64,000 nucleotides of DNA from Burhinus oedicnemus (taxonomy: Eukaryota; Chordata; Aves; Charadriiformes; Burhinidae). The position numbers and the translations under genes were made by a program. The DNA is taken from assembly GCA_008921705.1 (NCBI GenBank), contig VFFE01007084.1:146263-210262 (forward strand). Reading direction: 5' to 3'. A model generated the notes under the pieces. That model did not search any database. It was not told the origin of the DNA and saw nothing but the letters and a program-made list of their open reading frames with translations. Below, piece by piece: positions 26,901 to 41,900 of the stretch; positions within the stretch are counted from its first letter, which is position 1, and each line of letters begins with the position of its first letter.

Positions 26901-29900
26901 CCAAACATTTAACAAAACCTTTATAGCTTGAATGACATCACTTAAACATTTACTGAGAAAGCGTAATATATTTTGCATTGATAGAAGGACCATACCTTGG
27001 CAATAAAACGAGTCAGGATTTTCCTGGTTTTTGCAAGGTTTTTTTATGTTTCTGACTCATGCAACGTATACGAGAGGCTGTAAAGAAAAAAGATCCCACA
27101 AAACTATGGCTAACTGAGCATAGTGTTGACTCACATAACCATCAGAAACAAAATCTCCAGTCTGATAATTTTGGAAATGCAGTGCTGTAATACGCAGCGG
27201 TATGAGACACCTTTAGGTGAGGCAATGATATTCTCTTCAATACCAAATTTTCATCGAACAGATTGACAAGGGAGAGGAGTCACTGCTGCAGTACTATAGA
27301 AAGTCTAGGAAATGTTTAACTGAGCAGTTAAAAGAGAGATTTAAGAAAAGGAAGAAATCACATCATATTTACAGTTATGCTTCCCATTTGTTCTTGCATT
27401 CTTGGAAGAGAAATGAAATTTAGTTTATTGAAATACCATCTACATATATGGGGTGAAATTCTGAATCTACTCTAGGAACTTTGCAATCAGCTTTCATAGA
27501 GCGAGGTCCCAACCACTATGATATCATTGAAGGAGTATTGAAAAGTTTTGATTTTGAGAACATGATCTGACACCTCTTGTACTCTGCAAGGGTCATTTGC
27601 CTAGAGTTTAGGTCTTTGGTCTTCAGGGTGCCAAATTGTTCTTGCTTAGTGCTGTGATCCTACTGCAGTTCATTAGGATTATCCTGATTTTGCTTTTTTT
27701 CCAGCTGTAGTGCTGAATTACTTGCTGATGAACCAAGTTTATTGAAGTGCATTAAAGTTTATTTTAGCCACAAGTGATAGCAAATGCAGTTAAAAATACC
27801 TGAGAAGTATGCCGAACTTACCTAGTACTTCCTATAAACTGCATGGAATTCTATCGTACATATTAAAAAAATTGCCAATCATTTGTTCTAGAGTTAGTCT
27901 TTATCTCTCCCATCTGTCTGCCTCATAATTTAAAGGCCTTTGTCCTCCCAAGCCTATTAAATCCCATAGTACCAGTCAGTGCTTTCCTCCTGAGGGCAAA
28001 ACTTCCGAGGTGTAGTATCTCCATTGGGCATTTGCATTAATTAATCATCTTCACTGATTTTGTGGGGCATGGAGCACAAGGCAAATGTAATAGCTACTGA
28101 TCCAATAATGAGCATGTCTACAATGTTTTTTGCATTTAAATGTGTTAGTTAATCTGATCCTTCAATAATTTTACCAGTGTAATAGTGTTGTTGAAAGATA
28201 TCCATGAAGCACCCATGTCCTTTAGGAAACACTTAGGAACACAAGAGCAGAAATTTGTGTAAACTTCGTCAAATCCAAGAGCATATGGCTTCTAGAATCT
28301 ATATTTGTGATGCTTAAATACTGAATGACCAACTTTTTGGAGACTCCATGTGTCAGTAAATACAATTTTTACTTAGGGAAATGTGTTTTTTTTGTTTTGT
28401 GAGGGGTGTCTTTGTTTCGCTGTTTGAGTTATTGTCTGAATATTTTTTTTACAGTTGATTTGAAGGAATGCCTTCAGTCTGCAGACTTCATCAGTTCCAG
28501 TGATAGGGACTTTAAAATTCTAGAGGATGGTTCTGTGTACACAACATCTGCTGTTTCTTTGTCTGCTGAGAAAAAGACTTTTAGTATATTACTTAAAGAC
28601 ATTCAAGAACATGTACAAAAGAAAATACATGTTAGCTTGGTGGAAGAAGAAAAAAAGGTGAGCTTCTAATTTCAAGATACCTTACTTATTTGAATTACCG
28701 TTTCACAGAGTACAGCTTCATTCTGGGTAACTGTAGTTGAATTTTGGGGTTCAGATAATCAGGCAGAGCACTCTGGTGTAGAGTGTTTTTATTTAGCAGT
28801 TGTTGATTACGGTCTGTTGCTTAAGTCAGCAGACTTCCTCTCTGAAATGGGAGATGCTAGTAAGGAGCTTAATCAGGAACGTCAAGAGTCTTAAAAGCCA
28901 TGTTTGAGGAATTAAAGCAGATTTTATTTGTGCAAAGTATTACAATGAATGAAAAAAACTCTTGGAATACTATCACAAGTATAATCAGAAATGAAGACCT
29001 TGGAAAAACAAATGGTCAGTGGGAAAACTGGAAAGAAGGGAAAAAAGATGGAAATGCAAGACAGTAGTTAAGTGAAAATATATGCAGTTAAGAATATATG
29101 GATATGTTCTTACCTGTCTTTTTATCTTCTAGACCCAGACACAGAAGACCAGGCATGCTAGAGATACAGTTCTCAAGCGAACCAAAAGAAGGTGGGGCCC
29201 TATTCCATCCGTTATGATAGAGAACTCCCTGGGACCTTTTCCACTACAAATACAGCAGGTATATTTTATACGAATCCTAATTTTATGACACAAGCTAGTT
29301 TTGTATGGGACTTTTATGATAAAAGAAGAACAAAAGTGAGCTCTCTTGTATTCCCTACTGATGCCATTCCTGCCATTATTCCTCTGTCTTGTTCTGTCCT
29401 GTTTGTTGTGTATCTTGTAATCTTGAAGTAACTTGTGATCATAGTTGTTGGGATGAACTGGAAATGTGCAAAAGTTGTAAAAAGGAGAAAGGCATACTAT
29501 CAGAAGAGAGTTCTTTGGCCTGGAAATCAGTGAAGTGTGTAACTAAAATAGACAACAAACAAACCCCTACAAGACGTTGCCTAGAAAAAGATTTTGTAGA
29601 CGCAGACTGGGGGGAGTCTTACCTGCATGTCTACATGTTTTCTGGAGGTCGAGGTGTATACCTGCAGCATTGAAGACTTGAGTATGGCCTATATTATTAG
29701 GAAAAGTACTTACTGTAAGAGAATAAGTAGGCGTGAAAGAGGAATGCAAGAACTAAAGTTATCATAGATCCATCTAGCCTTCGCTAGATTACAGAGTGGC
29801 TGGTAGCAGATGTGTAGAGACAAGTGTAATAACAGAGTCTGTGCAGAGCAATCATTCTTCTACTAATCTTACCTTCATAACTTCTGGCGTTCAGTAGGTA

Positions 29901-32900
29901 AGGGAAGTTTGGGGAGGAGAGTGTTTATAAATAGATAACTGCTAATGTTACCTCCTTGTGGTGCTTCTAATGAGATGCAGAGAGTCTATCTGAATTGGCA
30001 TATCTCTGGACTATAGGTAGTCTTTTCTCTTTCCTTCTCTCTTTCCTTCCTTCTCTCTTTCCTTCCTTCTCTCTTTCCTTCCTTCTCTCTTGAACAGGGA
30101 CGGAAATAATAAGCCATCTGTATCTGAATTTGTCTTGTATGTGAAGGATTCTGGACAGATTAGATTTCAAGTAATTTTTTTTCATGCACACTGTCATTTC
30201 TTTAATTGTTCGATAGTCCTAAACATTTCTGAGTTTGAGTTAACTACCCCTTCTCCTGTACACACGATATAAAGGAAGGCAGTTACATGGCAAGCTGTTC
30301 CTCTGTTCTGTGAACTTTAAGCTGCTAAAGAAGTAGAAGTAAATCAAGTTTTGTTTCTGTTTTTTTGAAGAGTTCCTGCTTGTGCTGAATATGATAATGA
30401 AAAGGAGGAAAATGTATTAGAATGATGCTGTTGTTTTTCCTTGTGCCTAAAAACATGTTCTTTATAGGTCCAGTCAGACACAGCTCAGAACTACACAATT
30501 TATTATTCTGCAAGTGGACCGGGAATTGATCAAGATCCAAAGGGTTTGTTTTACATAGAAAGAGAAACTGGAAATATCTTTGCTACTCGTGCAGTAGACC
30601 GTGAACAATATCCAAGCTTTCAGGTACAGTCCTAAATTATGTAAATGTAATTAAATATTTTTTTTTTTCTGTCATGCATATATTTTAAAGCAGAGTTACA
30701 GGGGAAACTGGGAGCAGACAAGATCTGGAATCAGCTGTCTATTCTGAGTAATACCTTTAGTGTTGTGAAGATGAAATCAGCGACAAATAAATAGCTGGTC
30801 ACCTAGATCTTGGGAGTAGTTTTGCTTTTCACTGCTTAGGCTCTAATTACAGCATAAATGTAGTGAGCTATTTGATTTGCATCACTTTTGGGAAGAGTTT
30901 GAACTTATCCCAGAGTTTTTCAGAGAAGGCTGAAAAGGTCTGCATAAAAACAAAATCATGAGAAACTAGACAGCTGTGGGCTTTTGAGCCTCTCTCAAGC
31001 TGTTAACAAGGTACACTGCTCTCTCTACTGGCTGAGAAGTGTAAGAATGCAGCTAGTAGAAACAAATGGCTTCTAAATAGGTAGTCTGCAGTACCTATTA
31101 CTGCATTTTATTAGATTACGCTGTAACGGGCAAATAGTTTTGCTGTTGTTCTTGATTTTGTTCTAAATAACTATATTTACATCTGAATTTTTGGTCAGGC
31201 TGAGATTACCTCATAGACACCTGGAAAAAATGTGCTCAAGAGATTTGGAAAAAGTATTTTACAGAGTTAGGGGGAAAAAAAAAGAAAGTGATTCAAATAC
31301 TTGTAGTGTGAAGAATGGAAAGGGGAAAGATTGGAAGGTTTTGTGTTGCTGTCATTGTAAGATATCAGTCACTTCCCCTTCCATGTGGCTAAAGAGCCCG
31401 GTCTTGAGAAGGTGATGCTTGGCCTGCTCTATGTCATTTTATTGACGCCTCCATTGAACTAAAAGTGTAAGAATACTTCATGTTGCTTAAGCATAAAGTG
31501 AATTACTGAATTTATGTCTTACAGATCATTTGCTTTGCAACCACTCCAGATGGTTATTCACCAGAGGTACCACTTGTGCATACAATCAGGATAGAGGATG
31601 ATAATGATAATGCTCCATATTTTACACAGGACCTTTTTGAGTTTTCTGTCCCTGAAAATTCCAAATCTGGTAAGAATTGTTTTAAATCAGTGAACACAAT
31701 TACCGCTACTCAGCTCAGTTATGTACCAATATGACTAGGTGTAATTCTGCCTTTTAATCAGTTTCAGTGGTATTTACTAAGGAGTATTTCTTTACAGCAA
31801 AGGCTGAATTTGCAAAGAGCAGTTCAAGATTTCTTAATGACTGGAAATTCAAAAATGCAGTCTCAATCATAGTGAAAACTGTTGTTTAAAAAAGAAGTTT
31901 TTACAAACTGAGATGAGTCAGTGTTCCTAAAATGGTGCAAGAACTTCAGAACATTATTCTTTTCATTTTATCCAAAAATCACCTGTTTCCATAAAATGTT
32001 TTGATTGACAGAATGGCAGTTTTTAACAGATTAGTTTCCTAAACAACTAAAACGGTGGTGTTCTAAGGTGTAAAATGCCCTTGATTAATGTTACAGTGTT
32101 GGTTCAAGCTGATGAACTTTTCCTGGGAGAGGACGGAGGGGAAGAAAGTCTTGCTTCTGCCCATACCTGTAAAAGGCAGGGATTTGCCCGTTACTGACTT
32201 CACGTGTCTGTGTAACAGAGGACAAAAGCAGTGAGAAATGTGGACCCCAGAGAATAAGTAATGCAAAAGCTGTGTTTTGCCATTCCTTGCTCGTCTCTTA
32301 GGCTAGGGGGATGGAGTGGGGAAAGTCTTAATTTTTTTCACAAAAGAGGAAGCAAAGTGTCTTTCGATTCACCCCAAAACACCAGTTGCATTTCATTCTC
32401 TGAGCTGCTTTACTTCTTGCTGGGTGAGTTACTGATTTAAAGTGAAGTTCCAAAACCACTCGGGCTATAGGGATGAAGTACAGCAGCGCTCCCCGAGAGG
32501 CAGTACTGCAGTTCCAACCATGTCAGAAAGCACCGAACCTCCCCCTCCATCCCCCTGGCAACTCCTCTTCAGCTGTGTTTGGGATGCTCAATTAGAAGTC
32601 ACTGTCAAAAACACTAACTGAAATCTAAACTTTTAGTACATCTTTTAATGATTCTGTCTGACAGCTGCAATAATTACAACTTTGTCTAAGAAGGAAAAAA
32701 AATAGCCAGAGGATTAAAATAGACAATTCTACACTATTACTGTATTTTTACTGCTATTTACTGTGTTTTCAATATTATTTTCATTTAGAGCTAAATGACC
32801 AAATAGCTATTTTCGTGTATCTAAAATAGAAATACCTGTTCAAATGATTTTTGATTATTTACGGATTTTTCAGGAACTAAAAATTGCTGTATTGTGTTCA

Positions 32901-35900
32901 CAGGTGTAGTTGTTGGAAGAGTGACTGCAGAGGACAGAGACGAGCCTTATACTCTGCATACTACGTTGAAATACCGCATTGTGTCACAGAATCCACCAGT
33001 AACCCCAGCATTTTCTTTAAATGGTGACACAGGTGCCATTGCTGTATTATTGCCTCAGCTGGACAGAGAGGTGATCTTTCCTGAAGCATCTTGAGCTGTC
33101 ATCTAGTGCACACAGATAGCTTCTTAAATCGGAATTGCTGGCATGGGAATCACCACATAAATCATTTCTGTTACCCTTTTTTTGTTTCCCTGTCTAAGGA
33201 GCTGCTGAAGCTTTCCAGAGACCTGTAATTAGTCCAAAGAGTTTCTGCCTACATCTGCCATATTCTAGTTAATCTTAGGGGGCACCTTGGCAGGGGACCT
33301 CCCGCTACTCTCTTACTGGGCTTATCGATTGAAAATCCTATGGATTTTTATTCTTTCTGTGTTCGTGAATCCCATGAGCCACTGTTTTCTCGTAATCAAG
33401 CTCCATTTGAGGTGCTTCTTGCATCTTTACAGGGAACATAACCAACTTTTCTGGAAGTAGTCAGTCATCCTGTACACAACAGAAATATCTCCAGTGTCTG
33501 AAACCTAAACAATAATGTAACATTTCCTAAAATTAAAGAACGAACCATTTATTCTTATCAGCTAGCTTTCAAGTAAATAAGATACAGGAGGTTTTAGGTT
33601 TTGTTTTATTTGGGTTTTTCTTTTTGGATAAAATGCCATGTGAGAGAGATTGTTTATGCTAGAAAAACTGAGAGGCGTGTATATTTCAAACTAATATTTC
33701 TAGTATAAGACGGTCATTCTAGAAAAAAGCACTGCTACAGGCACGTCTTTTTTGAGGATAAAAGGAGTCATAGAGTCATATTCTGGCATACTTATGGTGC
33801 TTCGTGGCTGAAAATCCACATTAGCAGTGTGTTGCAAAATTGTGCACTTGCAGGTACGCTACTCAACTTTTTTAGCAAGAGAAAAATGCAGCTACTGTGA
33901 GCATCACCGTGACTACTAAGAAAACAATCACAGTGACTACTGAGGGAAGGAAAGCTTGAAAAATGAGTCCTCTGCATATCTTTTAAAGATAAACTTACAA
34001 AGTGGAACAAGAGATTTCTTTCCTCCACCTGGGAAACGTAGTGCTAGTTCCAGGCATTCGGAACTGGAGTTACTGTCTTGATTTACAGATTCATTCATTT
34101 GTGCCCAGTGTCCATCCAGTCCAGTCCTGTCCCCTGCCCCCCTGCCCGCCTCGGTCCCCCTTCCCTGGTTTGTTCAGGTATTAAGGCTTAAAAAAGCCAC
34201 TTGCTGTTGTGATTCAAGTCAGGGATTTAAGTGGGCTGCTTGTCAGTGATTCCCTTGGAACTGATAAGGGCACTGACTCCTTCCAATGGCAGGCATTGCC
34301 TTACCATGTATAGCCCAAACAAAGGCTGTGATTGCAGCACCATTTCTGGTCATCCTCACTGAAATAAGAGACATACACTGAAACGCTTAGCTGGAAACCT
34401 AAGGGAATGCTCTGCCTCGCCAAAGGGGAGACATAGATAGCAGATTAAAGCGCATCATTTGCATCTTCTAAAACTTCAGGTATTGGAAAATAAAGCTGAC
34501 ATTGTGAGAAGCTTCATTTCATACAGGATATACTGTACACATTACTAACAGATGCTGAACTCAGTGCTACTTTGCCACTGAAAAATATTTCACTTGTTTT
34601 CCTTTTGTAACTATAGGGAAAAAGCCCCAAAGCTAATTGACTCATTTTGTAGGGGAGCACTGAATTTAGAGCAGAGTTGGGGAATGGGAATAAAATATGT
34701 AGTTCTGCTCTTACATGTAACTGTGTGATTGAAAACATGAGTATGTCATACTTCTGTATTCTTTTATTCATCTTTTCAGCTGACACCCAGTTACACTTTA
34801 TTAATTGAAGTGAGAGATATGGCAGGTCAGCCTTTTGGTTTGTGTACTACAGGAACAGTTGTCATCAAAATCGAAGATACAAATGACAACGCACCATCCT
34901 TTAAACAGACACAGGTAAGTCTTCATAAATGAAACTTCTGTAAAAAGGTAGAGAAAAAAAAGACTATTTTTATCCCCTTTCTAAGTTCCTGATGGGCAGT
35001 CCCTCAAATATGAAGCCTAATGCCCTGAGACAGGGCCTAATGCCAATACAGACGTTTGAGAATGCCCTGTTGGTTGTTGTGCTGTTTGGTAATTAGACCT
35101 ATTGGTATATTAGTTGAGTCATTTGCCTTATGTCCATTGGGAGAAAGCTGATGTGACTCATTCATTCACTTCTGCTGCAGTCCATAGTCTTAGAAATCCC
35201 ATAATTTAATCGTTTTCAGGGAGGGGACAGATTCACTCCTCAGTATTGTCATGAGCTCTTTGCCATTTGACCAGCTTTTGGCTACTTCTGTCCTGCAAAT
35301 GAAAATGTTCATGTCAGTGAAGTAGGTGCAAGGATTTTCACTGAGATTTTTTATGCTTTTCCAACGTTTTTTTTTCTTTCTTCTACAGAAGTGGTATTTA
35401 AACCACTTCTTGTTCACCAATAGCTATAAGTCAGCCTTAGGTCTTTGACTATTACAGCTGTCTGAATTATTCAGGCAAGAGAGTATGTCTCAATAACCAT
35501 GTATACAGCTCAAATACTGCAGGAGATTTTGTAATACAAAATTTATGAAAAAGAATTCATTATCCATGAGGAATACACATACCTTATTCTTTCCACTCAG
35601 TGCTGTAGAATATCACAGTAATATTAATTTGGAATCACTCTTTATCTGTGCTTCTTGAGCTTGTACAGAATAACACAGCTCTTTAAAAAGATAAAAAAAT
35701 AAGAAAAATCCTTTCATCGTTTGCCATCCAAGTAGAGACATACTTCACCAGCCCTGGCTTTTCTTCAAGTTCTTGTGGTTTGTTTATATATATTTTTTTT
35801 AATTTACACCAACGGCTTTTCAAATGCTCAGCTTGATCCTGTTGTATGTAAATTAGCATCTATAGCTGATTTAACTGAGGGGAACTGCGCTAATTTACCT

Positions 35901-38900
35901 TTCCTGGAAGGAGAATTCCAGATTTAATTATGTCAGTGATAGTTTCACTGTACAAAGGACCTGAGATTTCAACTGTGCTGGCGGAAGAGGTTTACTGCTT
36001 CATTTAGGGTGTAAGGGAGGAGTGGGGGAAATATGCTAATGCATGAAAACAAAATAGTTGCAGGAGCTTGTTAAATTACCCCTTAGGTTTAAGTAGTCTT
36101 ATTTAAATACAGTGTTCTTCAGTCCTGCATCATGGAACAATATTCTCTGATTTAAATTAATTTTTTTTGGTTTTTTGGATACTCCAAGTATGAAACGCGA
36201 GTAGAGGAAAACAGAGTGAATGTAGAAATACTGAGAGTCTCTGTTGTTGATCTTGATGAACCTGGTTTGCCTGGCTCAGGAGCAGTGTATGAAATTATAA
36301 GAGGAAATGATGATCGGTCCTTTGAAATTACAACAGATAAGAACACAAATGAAGGAATACTGTGTGTTGTTAAGGTAAGTAAAAATGGAACTGCTAGGGG
36401 AAAATTTGTGTGTCTTCATACATTTATTGCTTTTAAAACCAATAATCTAGAACTCATTTTTATTTAAAGAATATCTGTAGCTATCAGGCAAAACATGCTT
36501 TCTTCCCAGTCTGAACTCTCTTCTAGAGCAGATGGCATAATGCACTGCAGATGAGACTTGTGTGTGGTCCATAACCTACAAAACTCATCTTCCAGACTAA
36601 TCCTCAGTTCTGTGTGCGCAGAATTCAAGGAATTCCCATTGGTTTGTCACTCCAGAAGAGCTTGGTGCTTTTGCCTGGTTCCACAGTTGGAGTTGTATAG
36701 ACCTAGGGGTATAACTGAGGAATGCTTCACGGCTGCGTTTTTGACAGAAATGGGAGTGTGGCAAAGGAGGAGACGGATGCACGCCTCCTCTAGTCTTGTT
36801 CTCTCTGGGAGTTGATTAAACTTACTAACTTTGCATAAAGCTCTTAAGGTTTTGTTTTGCAAGGTAGTCACTTCAGGTTTGCTCTTCTGGGGTGTGAGGG
36901 CGTCCGCACACACATAAGAATATGTATTAGTTTAGTTACTTGTTATACCCACTACTTTATGGATATGTGGTAAAAGGACCACTGTATCTGTACTCCAGCA
37001 TGTCCCTTTGCCTCTTTTTGATTGTCTGTTAAAACTGCAATAACAGGTAACTTCTAAGGAGCAGAGAAGATTAATATTAAAATTTGAAGATGTAAATCAT
37101 AAGGGTAGAGATGCCAGTTAAATTTGGGATTTTTTTACTTATTTGTTGCTGATAGCTTTCGAAAAAGTTCTAATGATTATGTCCCTGGTATACGAACCCA
37201 GTTGAAATTTCTTATATTTAGTGTAATGCTGTAGTAGACTAGAGAGTGTTATGACTTTGGGATATAAATAGCCCTATGAAAGGCATATGTTGACCTTGGA
37301 GAAGGTGTCTGAACAGTAAGTGGTAGATACTTACTGATTAACCCCACAAGTTCAGACATACTTGCAACGTGTGAAGTCTTGCTAGGAAATAAATGTAGGT
37401 GCTAGCAAGAAGTGTGATTGACTTATGCTGGAAAGGAAATATGCATAATGTAAAATAATGGCCAACTAGATACAGGAGGAGAAGATCCCCCACCACATCT
37501 AATTCTTATCTCAGTTCTATTAGTAATTGACTATCAGAGTATTCATCTAAAATTTTACAGTGGTGCTGCTTACCTTATTAGGGGTAATTCCTCAGGTTCT
37601 TTTCTTTAACTAATTTAGAACTTTTTTTTTTTTTTAATCATGTCCCTTTACTGTGTCTCAAGCTGGATGTTCCAGAAAGATAGCTGACTTCTTTAAATGT
37701 GGTACAGTTTTATCTATTTAGTAATTGGGCAGTGAAAACAATACCAACTTTTGTATTGGTTTGAAGGAAAAAAACCAACACCCCACCTTTGTTACAGGGA
37801 CTGGACTATGAGAGCGCCAAGCAAAGGATCCTGGTGATTGCGGTCAACAATGAGGCACCCTACGTGCTGGCACCACATTCGCAACAACTTTCCCAGAGCA
37901 CCAGCTCTGTTACAGTGCATGTCCTGGATGTGGATGAGGGGCCAGTGTTCAAACCCTGTCACTTACGCATAGATGTTAAAGAATGCGAGGACGTTGGGAC
38001 GATGATTGGGAGATACATAGCAGAAGATCCAGAAACTGGAAACAGCGAAGGCATACGGTATGAAACAGTGTTATCTGCTAGTTTATTTGGAGTACAGCAT
38101 GGGCGGGAAACGGGAAAGGAGAAATAGATGTTGATGCTATATATGTGTGTGTGTGTGTGCATGCGCGCACATGTGTATATGAATGCGTGTATCTATATAT
38201 GTACGTGTATGTACATACATATACATGTGTATGTATATTTGAGATCTTTAACTAAACAAACAAATTATTATTGACAGCTACCGGATACAACCTAACCAGT
38301 GTAATTGGATCAGCATAGATGAAAAATCGGGTGAAGTCAGAACCATTAAAGTCTTGGATCGAGATGTAGGAGAAATGAGACAAGGTCAATGCAATATCAC
38401 AGTCCTCGCAATAGACAGAAGTGAGTACTAAAAGTTGTCAGTATTCTTTATGGTCTATAACAGATGTTTATGTGCAAGTTTAGTGTGGGGGCATCTATTC
38501 TGGTTCACACCAGAGGCCCATCTACTCCGTTGTCTTGTCTTTGGCATAGCTCTGTCAAATGCTTACAGAATATTATACAGCATGGAAAGCATTTAAGAAA
38601 TCGGGGCAAATTCTCAATGTTTTCAAAAGTTATCTGCTCCCATTTAAAATCATTTTTTAAGTTTAAATTGAGAGATTTTCCTGTGGATTTTATTCCTTTT
38701 ATTTCTTGACTACTTTTTTTTAAGTGGTAGCACCTGGCAGCTGCAAAGTTGACAACAGAGAAAGTAGAGAGAACTGCTTGAAAAAAAGTTGTTGACCTTG
38801 CAACTCTTATTGTTTCCTCCTCTGTTTGAGTTCTTGCTGTCTTGCTTTTGGAAACCCTTAATTTAAAAGCACCTTGAAGAATAGCTGTATTCATTGCTGT

Positions 38901-41900
38901 AGGTTATTGCGCTCTTACTCTTATTCTCAGTTGTCTAGGTTCTGTAACAGCGTTCACACTATATGTTGCTTAGCTCATCAGGGCTTTTACAGCTTACTCT
39001 GATTGTAAAGGAAGGGTTGTGCACTCGGATTCTCATTCTAAACCAGGTCTTGGTTCTGATGTAATGTGAGTGATCATCTATTCTTTTTGCTTAATTTGGT
39101 ATAAACATTTATTGTAGGAAAAGACATAGTTCTGCCTCAACATCATCTAGCCAAGAAGACTGAATACACCTTTCACTTCCGAAATGCTAAATGTAACAAA
39201 TGGATTATCAAAGAAAAATGTTAGGTATATAGGTCACACTTAATTCTAAAATATGTGTCTTACATTAAAGAGGAAAAATGGACTACCTTTATAAATCCAA
39301 TGGCAGCATTTAGTTTGAGCCCTTATGTGCTTAAACATCAGTCAAAGTAAAGAGCAGACCTTTGGAAACTGTTTTACAGCTAAAAATTCTTAACTCTGTC
39401 CAAATCTTGCATATTAAAATTAAATGTAAATAATATGAATCTAAATTGTTTAGAACTTCTGTTTAGTGTAAAGTAAACATGATATATGCATCTGCAATCA
39501 GGTATCTCTCGAGAAAATTTTAAAAAGTGGTAATTTCACTGGAATGCATATTAAAGCACTGACCATTCCTGTATTGGAAAAAATGTAGTTAGGAGGGAGA
39601 GCTCATTCACTTCTTGCATGTAGACTTTGGTGGCGTAGTGTGTGTCACTGCTGAATCCTGCTACTGCATGGTGACTCAGAGGGAAGAGGACAGAAAGAAG
39701 CCCACTGTTTCTGAAAGTGTTCTTGTTCCCAGGGAAGCGAGGGTAGAGAAAGGGTAATTTATTTTCTCCTTCCAGAAGTAAAAAGGCTGGAGACCTTCAC
39801 TTTCTGCTTTTGATTCTCAGTTTAGCGTAGCATCCTTTACCCATGATTTATGGGCTCTTTCTCTGTTCATCCTCCTGTTAGAACAGTATCTGTCCCCAGA
39901 CAGATACGCATGCTCAACAAAATACATTGGCTGCACATGCAGAATACAGAGCTCTGGGAGCTGTTGATCCGTTCTACAACCAGCCAAGCAAAGAGAAGCA
40001 GCCAAGAGAGCGCTAGAGTGCTGTGAGAAGTTCTTCTTGCTTTTTGGCTAAATTAGCAGCTGCTTTGCACCTTACTTCTAAACTTGAATATTACAATTGA
40101 TGATATTTCATTGTGAAAGTTTGGACTAGAAATAAATGTGTGGGAGTTTGAAGTGAGTGCTAAAAGTAGTTATTTTTATCTCATAGACGGCAAAACAGGC
40201 ACTGGTACAATTCAAGTTGTCATCCAGCCTGGGAACAAGAATTACCCACGAATCACTAAAACCAGCTATATAATGTGCAGAGACAGAAAACCGATCTGCC
40301 TTACTGCACAGGATGGTGACGAGTCTCCTTACAGCACACCCTTCGTATATCGCATAACTGACCGTAGCTTGGCATCCTCGTGGAAGATAACTCGACACAA
40401 TGGTATGTTAAGACTTCTTCCTCCTCACTTAGCTGTAGGTTGCCAGAGGAGGCTTTGCTACCTCTGCCTTGGGTGGACTGTAAGAATAGATTGGCTGAAC
40501 GTATGTTGGGAATTGGTGCAGTCAGTGGGGCGAACAAGGTAGCCTTGGTGATCTCTAGCGGTTCCTCAGCTTCATTTGCTGTACAGGAGACCAAGAGTGT
40601 GCCAGAAATAAAGGGGAGCAGCTAAGTATTCTTTATCTTAACTGTCCTGGGTTTGAAAAAGTTTGCAGAAGTTAAGAAGGTGGCACTGTTGGCATCACAA
40701 AGGGAAGGAGAAAGATACTGTATTCTGCCTCTTAAAGCAAAACCAAGAATCTGTCCCCAGGATCCTTGGGTCAGCAATCAGCTGCTGTCTGAAATTATGA
40801 TGTAAAAAGATTAGGTGGGAGAACAAAACCCAATGTAATGCATTGTGCCGACATCTCTGGAAAAGGAAGTATATGTTCATAATTCATAAGGAATTTCAGA
40901 ATGAAACAACTAATGCTCCGAAGAAAAATACAACTTTTCTTAGGCTGCTGTTATGGTGGAGAACTGGAAAACTGAAACATATAAATTAAGACATAGAAAT
41001 TAAGTTTAGGATTAATTATTCCAATTAAAGTACTGGAAGTCCTTTTAATAATGTCAGTTCAGTTCATGGGCTTTACTAGTAAGCCGAAGTAGTGTCATTT
41101 ACTATAATGAACTGAATCAGCTTCACAGTTTTAAATAATATGTTGTCAGAAGGCTGTATAAGGCTTGCTTTTTCAAATCTAATATTTAAAAGGTGCTGAA
41201 AATATAAATCCTTCCAAGATGTAGTTTTGTGTCAACACATTTAAGATAGCTTTACACCAGCTAATATGGATCTGGTAGCAGTATAGCGGTAACAGAAGGG
41301 AAGATTGTGATTATGGTCGCATTTGTGACAACAGAGTTTCAGGTATTGTTAACACTAGATCTGGTTTTGCCTTTTTTTACAGATAATTCTGTGTATCTTT
41401 CACCAAAGGGTGATATTCCATTTGGAATATACGATATTCCTGTAAGTGTGACTGATAATGGAGGAAAGGTAGGAGAGAACTACGTAAAAGTTAACTACTG
41501 TGATTGCGTTACTCCAACGGAATGCAACAGTGGGCCCCGTCTCCTTGGTGGTGAAAATGTTACTCTTGGCATATGGGCCATCCTTGCAATGATCTTGGGA
41601 TCACTGTTATTGCTGCGTAAGTACTGTTGATTTTTAACATGAATTGCAAACCACTTAATTTTAAAATTAGCTGAGAGAACCTGATTCAAACTTGATTCAA
41701 ACATTTCTTTTTTTATTTAGGCAGTTGTATAGCCCTCATCGCTAACTTAATGTACCTGCTCTGTTTGTATTGGTATCACAGGCTTCTTGCTCTCATCTTG
41801 TCTTGTAGTTACTCTGCGTGGATTTCTGTTTATTCTTTTAAGTACATTTTGTGCAAGATGTTCTTTGTGTCCATGTTAGTAAGGCCAAAAAAGACCTGCG

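Noticed and set aside
30021..30091. Pyrimidine repeat as an unusually long polypyrimidine tract of a hidden exon
   Set aside because: The sequence immediately following has no conserved coding match and the true exon 5 acceptor lies at 30467.
39100..39235. Possible extra exon in intron 11 after a TTATTGTAG acceptor-like site
   Set aside because: The reading frames contain early stops, and exons 11 and 12 already join in phase and align without a gap to other desmocollins.
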